Shown here: positions 48,062-60,600 of the stretch, piece after piece
Layout of the letters: every line of letters starts with the position of its first letter
Position numbering within the stretch: position 1 is the stretch's first letter
Origin: Siphonodentalium dalli
Lineage: Eukaryota > Mollusca > Scaphopoda > Gadilida > Siphonodentaliidae
Assembly: GCA_032622095.1 (NCBI GenBank)
Contig: CP136066.1
Coordinates: 56,076,609-56,140,608, forward strand
Length of the DNA: 64,000 nucleotides
Reading direction: 5' to 3'
Made by a program: the position numbers and the translations under genes
Notes under the pieces: model-generated
Database searches by the model: none
Seen by the model: the letters and a program-made list of their open reading frames with translations, nothing else
What the model was told of the DNA's origin: nothing

Positions 48062-49570
48062 TTGACGCGTCAGCGAGTCAATATCTGGAAGTCACTACCA
48101 GGTGGTATTGCACTACCATGCATCATCAAAATATGCTGTCCGAAATCAAAAGAAGACACCGGGCTGTCCGTGCCCTCTTAGCCAATATTGGATTTTGAGG
48201 GGTTAATAATACCGGCCGGAGTCGAGTGAGCGAATAAAAGTTTCTAGGTTGACCTCGTGGGGTATGCGCCACGTTATAACGTCGAGGCATAGTTAATCGG
48301 TCCCGGGCGGTCCCAATGTTCTTTTTGTTTATATACCATTTTATCGGATTTTGAGGGGTTAATAACACCGGCCAGAGTCGAGCGAGCGAGTAACATTTTC
48401 TAGGTTGACCTCGTGTGGTATGTCGCTACGTTATAACGTCGATATATAGTGTCCACGGGCCCGTGGGGTCGCCCGGGCGGTCCCGGGCGGTCCAAAGTTC
48501 TTTTTGTTTATACACTATTTTATCGGATATTTTGAGGGGTCAATAACATCGGCCGTGGACGCTTCAACGAGTCAATATATGGAATTAACACTCAGGTGTA
48601 TTGCTCTACCGCGAATCACCAAAATAATATGTCTGAAAACCCACGAAGACACCCGTAATCACCCAGGCTCTTTTAGCCAATATCGGCATTTGTGGGGTTA
48701 ATATGACCGGCCGGAGACGAGCGAGCGAGTATATTTTCTATGTTGCCCTTGGGTGGCATGTCGCTACGTTATAACGTCAGGATATTGTGTCCACGGGGCC
48801 GTGGGGCCACCGGGCGGTCCCGGGCGGTCCCAATGTTATTTTTGTTTATATACCATTTTATCGGATATTGAGGGGTTAATAACACCGGCCGGAGTCGAGC
48901 GAGCGAGTAATATTTTCAAGGTTGACCTCGTGGGGTATGTCGCTACGTTACAACGTCGAGATATAGTGTCCACGGGCCCATGGGGTCGCCCGGGCGGTCC
49001 CGGGCGGTCCCAATGTTCTTTTTGTTTATATACCATTTTATCGGATATTGAGGGGTTAATAACACCGGCCGGAGTCGAGCGAGCGAGTAACATTTTCAAG
49101 GTTGACCACGTGGGGTATGTCGCTACGTTATAACGTCGAGATATAGTGTCCACGGGCCCATGGAGTCGCCCGGGCGGTCCCGGGCGGTCCCAAGGTTCTT
49201 TTGTTTATACACTATTTTATCGTATTTTATCGTATTTTGAGGGGTTAATAGCATCGGCCGTGGACGCGTCAACGAGTCAATATATGGAATTAACACTCGG
49301 ATGTATTGCACTACCGCGAATGACCAAAATAATCTGTCTGAAAACACACGAAGACACCCGTAATCACCCAGGCTCTTTTAGCCAATATCGGCATTTGTGG
49401 GGTTAATATGACCGGCCGGAGACGAGCGAGCGAGTAAACTTTTCTATGTTGCCCTCAGGTGGCATGTCGCTACGTTATAACGTCGAGATATTGTGTCCAC
49501 GGGCCCGTGGGGCCACCCGGGCGGTCCCGGGCGGTCCACGGGCGGTCCCGGGCGGTAATTAGTCACACCC
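48062..49570 (-). repeat. right satellite array of the 13.6-kb element
   Basis: The same satellite in reverse orientation. Read inward from the right end, the units go B A A B A A and a degraded partial B at 48062-48170. The outermost B A A B matches the left array order. Confidence 0.92.
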
Positions 49571-49578
49571 ACGTATTA

Positions 49579-50446
49579 TGTGTGCAATATCGTGTGGTTG
49601 GACGATATCTGGAAATGTGTCACACAAAATGACAACATGCCCGTTTTTCGTCATTATCCATGCCATGACACTCGCATTTTCGTTAATGTCGAAGAAATGT
49701 ACAGCTACTATCATCTATTCACAACGAATACCTCTTTCTGAATTGTTTGTGAACATCACCTGTCGATATCAGTAAATGCAAAATCGAATTTCATCACTTT
49801 ATAGCAATATTGTTTCTGACAAAACTGTGTGTGCATATTTGACTACGTCTGATCTGCGATGTTGACAACTCCTTGTCTGATAATAAGGCATTTGACATCT
49901 TCGCGACTTTACGTGTGCAAATCGAACTCAGGGTAATTAGTTTAGCAATTTGGCTCGGATCATTAATGCACACTGGTGTGGAGATCGGGGTGGGATGTGT
50001 TTTCGTATCAAAGTTTTCTACAGTACACATGTATACTATTTACAATCGTGACAATGTTAATTGCTGTCCAATTAATATGACTACCGCTATACACAGGACC
50101 ATTGGGACATTTTAATTGTGTCCCTCCTTTTGGCGTCGTGTCGACCGATGCATTGGATTTTGATGTTTCAACTGGTATCAAATCTTCCTCCCTTGAAATT
50201 ACCTAGCCTATACGATATTGATCTGCAAATAGAGGAAATATGTGAAGTTGGCACGATAAAATCATAAACTATGTTAAAAAATAGTGGATAGTGGCTGCAA
50301 AATATAGAAAGAGAAAATATAAATTATACATAATGATATAAATCCATGTCAAAATATGATTACACGTCCGTATATATAACGTGTGATTTACAGATCCATA
50401 CATACACGGAATAACACAAACTTTATACCCAGGTTTTAAGAAATAT
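49579..50446. other. unannotated DNA right of the 13.6-kb element
   Basis: No gene or repeat supported. Confidence 0.4.
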
Positions 50447-52672
50447 AGTCCGTGGGCCAATTCTCATAAAGCCTCTAGTTTAGAAGTTGGCTGCACCCCC
50501 CTCCAACAAAGGTTTTTGTATATCAAATTAAAGGTCATTATATTACGCATCCGATCTTGCTTGTTGCCCGCTTCAGAATGTGTCCCAAAGTAGACTTTTC
50601 AGGGAAGACAACTCCTACCCCTAAAATAAAAAAAAAAATTATTCGAGTACAAATGTCAGCGTATAGAAATATGACTGCGGTTATAAAGTGAACAAGACAT
50701 CGTTTATATTAATTATAGATCACCATAAAACAACATGTGATACAACACTGGACCAATGTATACGCTAGTTAAACAAAAATGCGACAAATATTTTGAAATT
50801 GCGAAAAATTGCTTGGATTTTGAAAAATAGTGTCACATACAATTGGCTATAACTTGTGAAACAGATTAGCTATTGACGGGCAACATATCTAAAAAATTGC
50901 CCCAAAGAAATAGCAAAACAAATTGGATGATGGAATGCCAATTAGATTTCTATGAAAGTGCGCTGTGGGCATAAACTTAACCCAACCCCCTAAAATATAA
51001 TTTTCTTAGAAAAATGAATTGTATAGTTTACACATAGAATGCCGCATGCAAAGAAGGCTTTAGGGACATAAAATGAAACAACGTAGAGACTGATGAAGGG
51101 AAATTATAAACAACCTTGTCTGAACGTGTTCTAAGATGAAAATTTGGGGGGAAATGGTGAAAAATGGTAATTTTTACTAATTTCTCAAAATTTTACAACA
51201 TTGTGATTAAACTTTGATAGTGGTATGGAAAAATAACATGAGGATACTGGTACAGAATTTGTAAATTCATAAAACCTCACATGATGACTTTTTTGTCAAC
51301 TCTTTCATATATTTTCAATTTTTATTTGTATTTTTGTGCAAAGCCGATTATATATTTATTTCAACTGGTCACATATGGCTACGAAAGGCTGATGAGTGCG
51401 ACTCACGTTTACAGGGAGTTATTTTCTTATTTTGTCGCGCTTTTTGTGACACTAGGCACAAATGACGATATATACAGCTTCGGACACCTCATAATAATTG
51501 TTTTAAGATGGGGTCCAAAACGGCCGTCAACATCGAAGATGTTCAAACTTACCGACACATATTTAACTGAGTTCGTCATATGGGGATAAGGATTTGTTCA
51601 ATAAGAAATTTATTCATTTGTGCTCCTCAACAAACTAAAGAATTCTAATATCTTGTCTCAACTCATGTATTATGATGAGTAATTTATTGACGAAAATGCC
51701 CAATAACTGTGCTCGTCCTCAGGATAGCCATTTAAGTCAAAATTGGCACTACCTCGGTTATTCCATGCCGATAACCTCACATTTCATACACCAGTATATC
51801 CTGACATGTCGGCGGCCAAATAACAACAATTTGCATAAATCATTGTAGCCAATTGCAAATCGCAGTAGTTCCATAACTGCATTTTGATAGGGATGAAGTG
51901 TCATGTAAATTTTACATAAATTAGTAAAATTTTCATTTTTCACAATTGTTTGTTCAAATTTTAATCTTATATCACGTTCAGACACCGTTATTTATAATTC
52001 CCTTCATCACTCTCTATACTGTTTCAGTTTATGCTTCTAAAACCAACTTGACATGCAGAATTCTAAGTGTAAACTACACAATTCGTTTTTCTGCAAAAGT
52101 TATATTTTAGGGGGTGGGGTTAAGTTGACGCTCATATCACATTTCCACAGCAATACTCTTGTCATTCCATTATTAAATTCATTTTGGTATGTCATTGGGG
52201 CAATTTTTTAGCCATGTTGCGGATCAATTGCCCATGCTGTTCACAAGTTATAGGCATTTATAAGTGACCAATGTTTTTCAAAATCCAAGTAATTTTTCGC
52301 GATTTCAAAATATTTATCGCATTTTTTTCTAACTAGCTCAGAAATTGGTCTAGTTTTGTATATCGTGTCATTTTATGATCATTTCTTATATATTAATAAG
52401 AAATGATCATAAAATGACATATATTGTGCAGTTTATAACTGCAATATTTTGTTTATGCTCTGACACTTGTACTAGAAAATTTTAATTTTATTTTAGGGGT
52501 AAGAGTTGTATTCCCTGAACAATTTATTTTGGGACACTTTCTGATAAGGGCGACAAGCAAAATCTGATGCGCCATATGATTACCTTTAATTTGATATATA
52601 GAAACCTTTGTTGGAGGGGGGGGGGGGGGTGCAGCCAATTTGAAAAATATCTTGCTTCGCCCACGGACTAAT
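50447..52672. mobile_element. 2.2-kb foldback element
   Basis: Termini TAGTCCGTGGGC and GCCCACGGACTA; inverted arms of roughly 800 bp each (50447-51240 against 51900-52672) at perhaps 75-80% identity by eye. Paired landmarks: GGTTTTTGTATATCAAATTAAAG / CTTTAATTTGATATATAGAAACC, AAAAAATTGCCCCAA / TTGGGGCAATTTTTTA, and AACCC-CCCCCTAAAATATA / TATATTTTAGGGGGTGGGGTT. The 650-bp middle has short ORFs with no domain. Target duplication unclear, possibly TA. Confidence 0.75.
52366..52419. other. perfect 23-bp hairpin
   Basis: TGTCATTTTATGATCATTTC plus TTA (52366-52388) is exactly inverted at 52397-52419 around an 8-base AT loop. It lies inside the right arm of the foldback element. Confidence 0.9.
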
Positions 52673-54740
52673 ATAGAAGACAATGTCTTACAAGAAATAT
52701 ACAGGAATCATTTACCTCTGAAATTCGCATAAAATATCGCCCTTCTTGTTAATGAATTATACACAGAAGACATTACAATTAAATTCCAAATACCGTGCAG
52801 TGTGTAGATTGCCTGGACATTAGAAATAGAAAATATAAATTATACACGTATGTTAATAGATCTTAATAAGACGATGCCATACGACTTCTGGTGAACCACA
52901 CCAGTGAAAACAACAGCGCTAATAGTGTGTGTGAATTGAATCAATTCTACTGTACCTACAATTCGAAATCTAACACACAGCAGGTATACATTAATCTCTC
53001 CAACTGAGAAATTCTCTGGACATGTAGCGTCTAACGAACTAAAATGACCACGGCCACCTATAATTAAATACTGTAATGCGCGCCAACCGTCTTTTTACCT
53101 TGAAGTCATACAAGCCGGGAGTTATCTCAAAGTGCGGTTGATAGGGACGGGTTATGCAACACGCGGTGTGGTGAGATGTTATCAACTTGATATCATTTGA
53201 TATCATTTGCCATATGTTGGGATTTAATTGTAATTTAAAGGCGATCAAATATGAAATATACATACTTTTCGTATTTAAGATTAAACGGGTCGTAAATCTC
53301 ACGTAAATCCAACACACGGAAAATACTTGAAGTATCCATATCTGTAAACCTCCCTTTTCGTCCAGTGTATGTGGGTACACTAGCCCCGACTATAGATTAA
53401 CACATGGCCGTCGTTGTTTATTTATAACTTCCCATACTATGCCGTCTGTTCCAATAACGATACCAATATTGAAGAACGCACCTACAAAATACGTATATCC
53501 TTTACATTAATGGGCTACAACCGGAATCCCGAAGTTATTTTATTTTTATTCAATTTTTATATATATTATGTACATTTAGTATTGTATACATAACACAAAA
53601 CATATACTGACATAATACTACGAGATGGGGAGGGGTGGGGTCACTGGCACTCCAACTTTCTCTCTCTCACTCTCTCTCTTTCTCGCTTAACCGAAAATAT
53701 TTCTATACTAATTGTTCGGTGCTAGTGGTTTTATATTAATTTCTAAATCAATTACTTTAATAAAGTTAAAATTGAAGAGATTAAATGTTCATAAGATATT
53801 AAAACTGTCCCGGGAGACTCTCCTCGTTTTAGTGGATAATTGATCTCGTTTTGATTGAATGAATTAATTACTCTGTTCTTAGCACGCAGTTATTAATGTG
53901 TTCCCATTCATTTTGGAATGTTTGCATTTGATCGCGCTGAAGTGCTATATATCTGCCCCGAAATTAAAAGTTGTTATCCTCACACAGATGAGCATTTGAA
54001 TTTTTAATAATGAGCAAGTTATGTTCAATTGTGAAGATTTTGATTACATGAGTAGGTCCCAGTCATACTACACATATCTACCCAAACTGATGAACATCAC
54101 ACAATAATATAGGAATGCCGTGCTTTTTCCAATAGTCGTTAAAGTAATATAATGATTAAATGAGCTGATTTAATGAAGATTTAACAATTAAACCTTTGAT
54201 AACTGATGGAATTGTTTTTTTACCAGTTCATTTTCCTTCACAGAAGCCGGACCATCTCATGATATTCGGCTACAACGGCCAGTACATATATTTATTTTGA
54301 GTAAATATTGAATCTGGGAGCCCATTCGTTTATTAATGCTATTTTTGGCTCACATTATAAGCCTGAACATTTATTTTCAGTTCAATAGTCATAATTTGTC
54401 TTTAAACTTGGATTTGGAAAACAAATTATATGACAATGGAATCGTCAGCGATGGAGACTGAGACCCAATCTATCCGGGACACCTGGATCTTGTATCCTTG
54501 ATTATTTCCGTTAACAATAACACAATATACGTGTTGATCAAATTGTTTGCATTTACAAATAACATATGAAATATGAAAATATGGTAGACTGTAAAGATGC
54601 AGACACTTGTTCTTCCAAATTTGCACTTCTTTCTCGTGGGTCCGATTGACAGGTTAACTGCAGAAGAATTTGAAACTATTATGTCTCTACATGCCAACAA
54701 ATTCCAGTAATTATATGGTAATCTGTTCATCATTTTCCAG
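52673..54740. other. unannotated AT-rich DNA
   Basis: Only a TC microsatellite (about 53655-53690) and a short block at 54195-54280 resembling 18405-18480. No gene supported. Confidence 0.45.
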
Positions 54741-54953
54741 ATGTCAGCATCAACGGATTTTCAGACTATTACTGATGAAACAGTGCAGATCGTGGTGTCA
54801 AGTTTGGCGAATATTACATCAGTTGCGATCGGATCCGACGAGGAAGGAATTCCTCTAGCTGCTGCTAATTTGGAGACATCGATCGATATCTTAGAAAAGG
54901 TTGCTGAAGTGTTAGAAAGCGGAACCAATAACATAACAGTCGAACTGTCCAAG
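54741..54953 (+). CDS. exon resembling the GAIN region of an adhesion receptor
   Basis: Acceptor CATCATTTTCCAG ends at 54740; donor AAG|GTGCGA follows 54953. The 213-bp exon is open only in phase 0, with phase 0 at both ends: 71 codons including DETVQIVVSSLANITSV, then AAANLETSIDILEKVAEVLE and NNITVELSK. Amphipathic helices with NIT glycosylation sites and a NLE...ILEKVAE..E pattern resemble the helical subdomain A of GAIN domains in adhesion GPCRs. Codon use looks ordinary and more GC-rich than its surroundings. Assignment is by memory of family pattern, not alignment. The proteolysis site and 7TM would lie further right. Confidence 0.45.
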
Positions 54954-56263
54954 GTGCGATAAGTTTTACTAAGTTTAAATGTCCGCTCCATGTGTATTAG
55001 TCCAAGTCTGCTCGTACGTCAATCAGATAGGATATTGGGTTAGCGAAATGCCAGTTTACGTCCGAGAACGCCTCCATAAGCATCTTATAACGGATATAAC
55101 CACCAATAATTGCAATCCAATATCACAGACGAGACAATAAAGGGTTTATTCCTTAGGAGCCATGATATTTGTTCTGAAGTTCATTAGTAATAAATACAAC
55201 TCTCTTATTATTCTACGATTTTACACACCAAAGACATATTGAACAGTGTCAGTGTCATGTGTGCATATTATTAGTGATGCATACATTGTGTCTACACACA
55301 ACATACCTGTAAGTATTTCCACAGTCATTCTGAATTTCCTTTACCGTACATAAATGTGAATTCAACTAAAATAGTCTTGTTACTTCATCTCTTCAGGAGA
55401 GATAACTGATTTGTATGATTGAGATTGGTTGTAATTAGTTTCATTAGGCCTGACAAAAATAGTGATAATTAGTCGCTGATCTGGATTATTTGCACTGGAA
55501 ATCGAGGTTTTGCGGCGCCTTTGTGTATATGGTCATTGGACCGGTTCAACCTCTGGGTTGGATCGCGATAATATTTCTTACAAATAACGTCAACGCTTAT
55601 GTATCATTTCCTATAAAAACTCAGTATTGTGCGCATTGTGTCCTATTACCATCGGAATTGCAAAGGACATATATTCAGAACAAATATATTTAAAAAAATA
55701 AGTTTCACCATACTTCAATATTCGATTTTAGTCCTTATGTTGTTTTCGCAACTCACGGGTAGAGTTACGACTACGTTTAGTTGTAAATTAATTTGGAGCG
55801 AAAAACATTCCTTCCCAAATATAACGACGATCACTATAATTACTGTATACAGCAATTCGGGGGATAATCATATGCAGTGAGATTTTTCACAATGCACTAT
55901 TTACAATTTTCTAATTTTCGTTATTGATAATTATCCAATTAGAAGATTTCGCTTCACAAAACCATTTTTATGTAAACATTACTGTTACGGTCAGAGTTAC
56001 ATTGCTGATCAATATCTAATTAGTCCAATAAGATACTAAAGTGTGTAAACAAAATCTTGATATTAAACATTGCAAAGGGTCAAAGCATTGAACAATATTC
56101 TAATAATATTTCGAACTTATTTCATGATTAGCAATGTTTGTTGACAAATCACTGTAACAGTTCTGTTTACACAACCAGCGTTTCAATATGCGATGTTTTG
56201 TTATTGGAAAGCTTTCAATAATGTATTAGCGACACAGCTTATCTATTTTGGAGGTGTGGGCTT
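54954..56263. other. probable intron, nothing supported
   Basis: AT-rich. No repeat or further exon recognised. Confidence 0.4.
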
Positions 56264-56267
56264 TTAA

Positions 56268-56995
56268 CCCTTTCGTGCCGGGAGCTGCGCTGGTGCTCGA
56301 ATATATAAGAGAATGCACTGGCTCAAACGGTCGAATGGTGGTGGTGATTGTGGCGACTATGACGACGACGATGACGTCGATGAAGACGATGCTGGTGATG
56401 ATGATGATGATGATGATACTGAAGACGACGATGACGACGACGATGATGATGATGATGATGATGATGAAGATGAATATTAGGATGAAACGACGACGACGAT
56501 GATGATTATGAGGATGATGATGATGATGGTGACGATCATGATAATAATGGTGACGGTGATGATGATGATTATGATGATTATGATGATGATGATGGTGATG
56601 ATGATGATTATGATGACGATCATGATGATGATTACGATGATGATAATGATGATCATTATGATGATGATGTTGACGACGATGATGATAATGGTGGTGATGA
56701 TGATGATGATGATGATGATGATGACGACGACGACGACGACGACGATGATGATGATGATGATGATGATGACGATGATAGTACAAATATGCACCTCTGCCAT
56801 TGAAAAATGGCAAGCCAGACAACAGTGGCCCCCTTTTGTAAATATATGTATATATGTTAATTATTTAATACTCTGTATTCGCCACTTAATTGTGACATTG
56901 AGTTAAATAAACAATCAATCAGTCAAGGTGAATGTTGGTAGGCCAATGTATTCTCTAATAGGGAAACTCGCTTGTATAAGAGAATGCGTTGGCAC
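56268..56995. mobile_element. MITE fragments flanking a GAT array
   Basis: TTAACCCTTTCGTGCC at 56264 resembles the terminus of the 25222 MITE. ATATAAGAGAATGCACTGGC (about 56303) and CCAATGTATTCTCT...TATAAGAGAATGCGTTGGCACA (56943-56995) match its internal palindrome. The GAT array sits between. No matching right-hand terminus with TTAA was found, so it is a disrupted copy. Confidence 0.55.
56336..56780. repeat. (GAT/GAC)n trinucleotide array
   Basis: Same composition as 1-652. Long open frames on both strands (His/Arg-, Met-, Ile-rich) are artefacts of the triplet repeat. Confidence 0.95.
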
Positions 56996-57112
56996 AAGGT
57001 TTTCGCAACATTTCAGGAAGATCCATTCGTGAACCCATACCTGTACATGTATACTGTTTACCTAAACGGGGGTTTGGCTGAACTCCGAGAGTCGCCTATT
57101 TGATCCATAACT

Positions 57113-57370
57113 GGTAAAATTGCCACCAAGAAGTGGCAACATTTCCCCACAAGGAGTGGCAACATTGCCCACAAGGAGTAGCAACACTGCTCCCAAAAGT
57201 GGTAAAATTGCCCCCCCCCAGAAGTGGCAACACTGCCCCAATAATTGGCAATTATCTATATCTTTTAGGTGGTAAGGCAATTGCCTCCACCCGAAGGGGC
57301 AGTCTTCCACCTAATGGGGAAAGAATAGTATCATCCCCATGTTGGGGACAGATTTCCCCCCAAAATAGGC
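57113..57370. repeat. degenerate ~24-bp minisatellite (GTGGCAACATTGCCC)
   Basis: Five to six units of AAGTGGCAACATTGCCCCAC-like sequence (57113-57245). Then come short palindromic boxes such as AGGCAATTGCCT (about 57273) and TCCCCATGTTGGGGA (about 57336). Confidence 0.75.
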
Positions 57371-57606
57371 AGATCTGTCACCCTGTTATTCAGTGTGTGT
57401 GAAAATAATGTTCACAGTAATGTTTTAATTTCATTTGAACACGCCTTAGTAAATTGGTGGATGCATTTTTTGTATATTTGTGATCGAGATTATTGCAGCT
57501 GTTCATTGCTTTTTGCATGCGAATTTTGTACAGTATTGTGCTAAATTTAGCATAATACGAAACAAGTATAGTGTGTGCGAAAGTTAGCACCACACTACAC
57601 CATATA

Positions 57607-60600
57607 GGTTACACTGGTGTAAATATTTCCCATAGGCTTCAATGTTAACGTTTGTTGATCTGCATCAGAGGTCAAATGGAAACTGTTCAAACTGCCTTCG
57701 GGTTATGTGAGCTTGACATCTGTGGAAACTTTCCCAATAAAAAAATCAACACCGTCTAGCAGGGAATCCACTTAAAATTTTCGTTTTTTCATGACTAGGG
57801 TCAGTTCCGCACTAAAAAAAATATTGTCATTTTTTCAATCACACTTAAAATTTCTAAACAGCCACAACAGACTTCACCTTTAATGAATGGGCCTCTTGGC
57901 AAATGAAGTTTGTGGGAGAATGATTCCTTGAATTTTTGTCAACAGTTTACATTTAATTCATGCAACCAATCACAGCCCAGAGTGTTTTAACTGTGAAACT
58001 CTATACTCCTCCCGCAACCGCAGGGGGAGCTGCCTATAGTATTTACACCAGTGTAACCTAAAGCGATAGCCCGCTTTTTCGCGGAATAATTGTAACTCCC
58101 TACATTTCTTCAGAATTGCCCATCAATGGAAAAAATGTGTTCAAAAACAATATCACCCCTATGGTTCTTTATTTATCACACACAATTTAACCCCACCCCC
58201 ATTAACAATTTATTCATCAAAAAGGCACAATTTTCCACCACCAGTCATGTTCAGGCCCCATTTTCACTCAGTTTTAGGGGTCTGGTGTTGCAAACTTGGA
58301 TCAGCTATGGAAGACTGTACAATATTCTTTCCATGAGAGAACTTCTGGTGATGTGAGGTCATTGAGTCCAGATCTGATCAGCTGAGCATCAAGCGCATGA
58401 CTTTATCAGCACATTGAAGAATAAAATATGACATTTTCAGGTCTGCAAGGGTGATCCAAGATAACTGGATGTGGGTGTATATTGAATTAGTTGAATAAAG
58501 ATATGCTCTCTTTGAATTGCTGAAGCATTTTCTTAAATGTGTCCAAGTTTTAGTGCTATTAACCTTCAAATGACCATACCCACCAGTGGAAATGACACAC
58601 TTTTATGATATATATCTGTATATCACTGGCTATAAAATCCAAAATACTTGTTAGATTAGGTTCTTATAACAATTGATATATGTGTCGTTGACATGCTCAT
58701 GTTATGGGTCATTTGCATTATCATGTGACTATTACCACCTTGAATTTTTTTGAAAATACCTTGAAAAATTGTCATTTTTTATGAAAAATCTTACTATTTT
58801 TTTGGCTGATGTAAGTGAAAGAAGACATCAGCAGCAAGAATAGCCACACCAAGCATGAGATATTCATTGGACTGAAAGACCAGGCTCTGTAAAATGCATT
58901 AAAATGCTTTAAAGTGACTCCCAGGAATCAAAAATGATAAAAAGCTATTTTTTCCCTTTAGGTTACACTGGTGTAAATATTTCCCATAGGCTTCAATGTT
59001 AACGTTTGTTGATCTGCATCAGAGGTCAAATGGAAACTGTTCAAACTGCCTTCGTGTTATGTGAGCTTGACATCTGTGGAAACTTTCCCAATAAAAAAAT
59101 CAACACCGTCTAGCAGGGAATCCACTTAAAATTTTCGTTTTTTCATGACTAGGGTCAGTTCCGCACTAAAAAAATATTGTCATTTTTTCAATCACACTTA
59201 AAATTTCTAAACAGCCACAACAGACTTCACCTTTAATGAATGGGCCTCTTGGCAAATGAAGTTTGTGGGAGAATGATTCCTTGAATTTTTGTCAACAGTT
59301 TACATTTAATTCATGCAACCAATCACAGCCCAGAGTGTTTTAACTGTGAAACTCTATACTCCTCCCGCAACCGCAGGGGGAGCTGCCTATAGTATTTACA
59401 CCAGTGTAACCTAAAGCGATAGCCCGCTTTTTCGCGGAATAATTGTAACTCCCTACATTTCTTCAGAATTGCCCATCAATGGAAAAAATGTGTTCAAAAA
59501 CAATATCACCCCTATGGTTCTTTATTTATCACACACAATTTAACCCCACCCCCATTAACAATTTATTCATCAAAAAGGCACAATTTTCCACCACCAGTCA
59601 TGTTCAGGCCCCATTTTCACTCAGTTTTAGGGGTCTGGTGTTGCAAACTTGGATCAGCTATGGAAGACTGTACAATATTCTTTCCATGAGAGAACTTCTG
59701 GTGATGTGAGGTCATTGAGTCCAGATCTGATCAGCTGAGCATCAAGCGCATGACTTTATCAGCACATTGAAGAATAAAATATGACATTTTCAGGTCTGCA
59801 AGGGTGATCCAAGATAACTGGATGTGGGTGTATATTGAATTAGTTGAATAAAGATATGCTCTCTTTGAATTGCTGAAGCATTTTCTTAAATGTGTCCAAG
59901 TTTTAGTGCTATTAACCTTCAAATGACCATACCCACCAGTGGAAATGACACACTTTTATGATATATATCTGTATATCACTGGCTATAAAATCCAAAATAC
60001 TTGTTAGATTAGGTTCTTATAACAATTGATATATGTGTCGTTGACATGCTCATGTTATGGGTCATTTGCATTATCATGTGACTATTACCACCTTGAATTT
60101 TTTTGAAAATACCTTGAAAAATTGTCATTTTTTATGAAAAATCTTACTATTTTTTTGGCTGATGTAAGTGAAAGAAGACATCAGCAGCAAGAATAGCCAC
60201 ACCAAGCATGAGATATTCATTGGACTGAAAGACCAGGCTCTGTAAAATGCATTAAAATGCTTTAAAGTGACTCCCAGGAATCAAAAATGATAAAAAGCTA
60301 TTTTTTCCCTTTAGGTTACACTGGTGTAAATATTTCCCATAGGCTTCAATGTTAACGTTTGTTGATCTGCATCAGAGGTCAAATGGAAACTGTTCAAACT
60401 GCCTTCGGGTTATGTGAGCTTGACATCTGTGGAAACTTTCCCAATAAAAAAATCAACACCGTCTAGCAGGGAATCCACTTAAAATTTTCGTTTTTTCATG
60501 ACTAGGGTCAGTTCCGCACTAAAAAAATATTGTCATTTTTTCAATCACACTTAAAATTTCTAAACAGCCACAACAGACTTCACCTTTAATGAATGGGCCT

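Larger units (their letters stand above)
35952..49570. mobile_element. 13.6-kb element with inverted satellite-array termini and 8-bp target duplication
   Basis: ACGTATTA occurs at 35944-35951 and again at 49571-49578. Directly inside both copies the sequence begins GGTGTGACTAATTACCGCCC (after C on the left, G on the right, read inward) and then continues as the same satellite in opposite orientation for 3.1 kb (left) and 1.5 kb (right). The first 350 bp of each end are almost identical inverted copies. Long repeat-built termini recall Foldback and Galileo elements; an 8-bp duplication fits hAT, P, Merlin or related superfamilies. No transposase was recognised in the 9-kb interior, so it is probably non-autonomous, or carries an unrecognised enzyme. 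Confidence 0.85.

Noticed and set aside
53039..53380. 113-codon minus-strand ORF
   Set aside because: No domain, no repeats of codon bias, no splice context; likely chance.
56226..56906. His/Arg-rich and Met/Ile-rich open frames on both strands
   Set aside because: Products of the second GAT array; no domain, no splice or start context.
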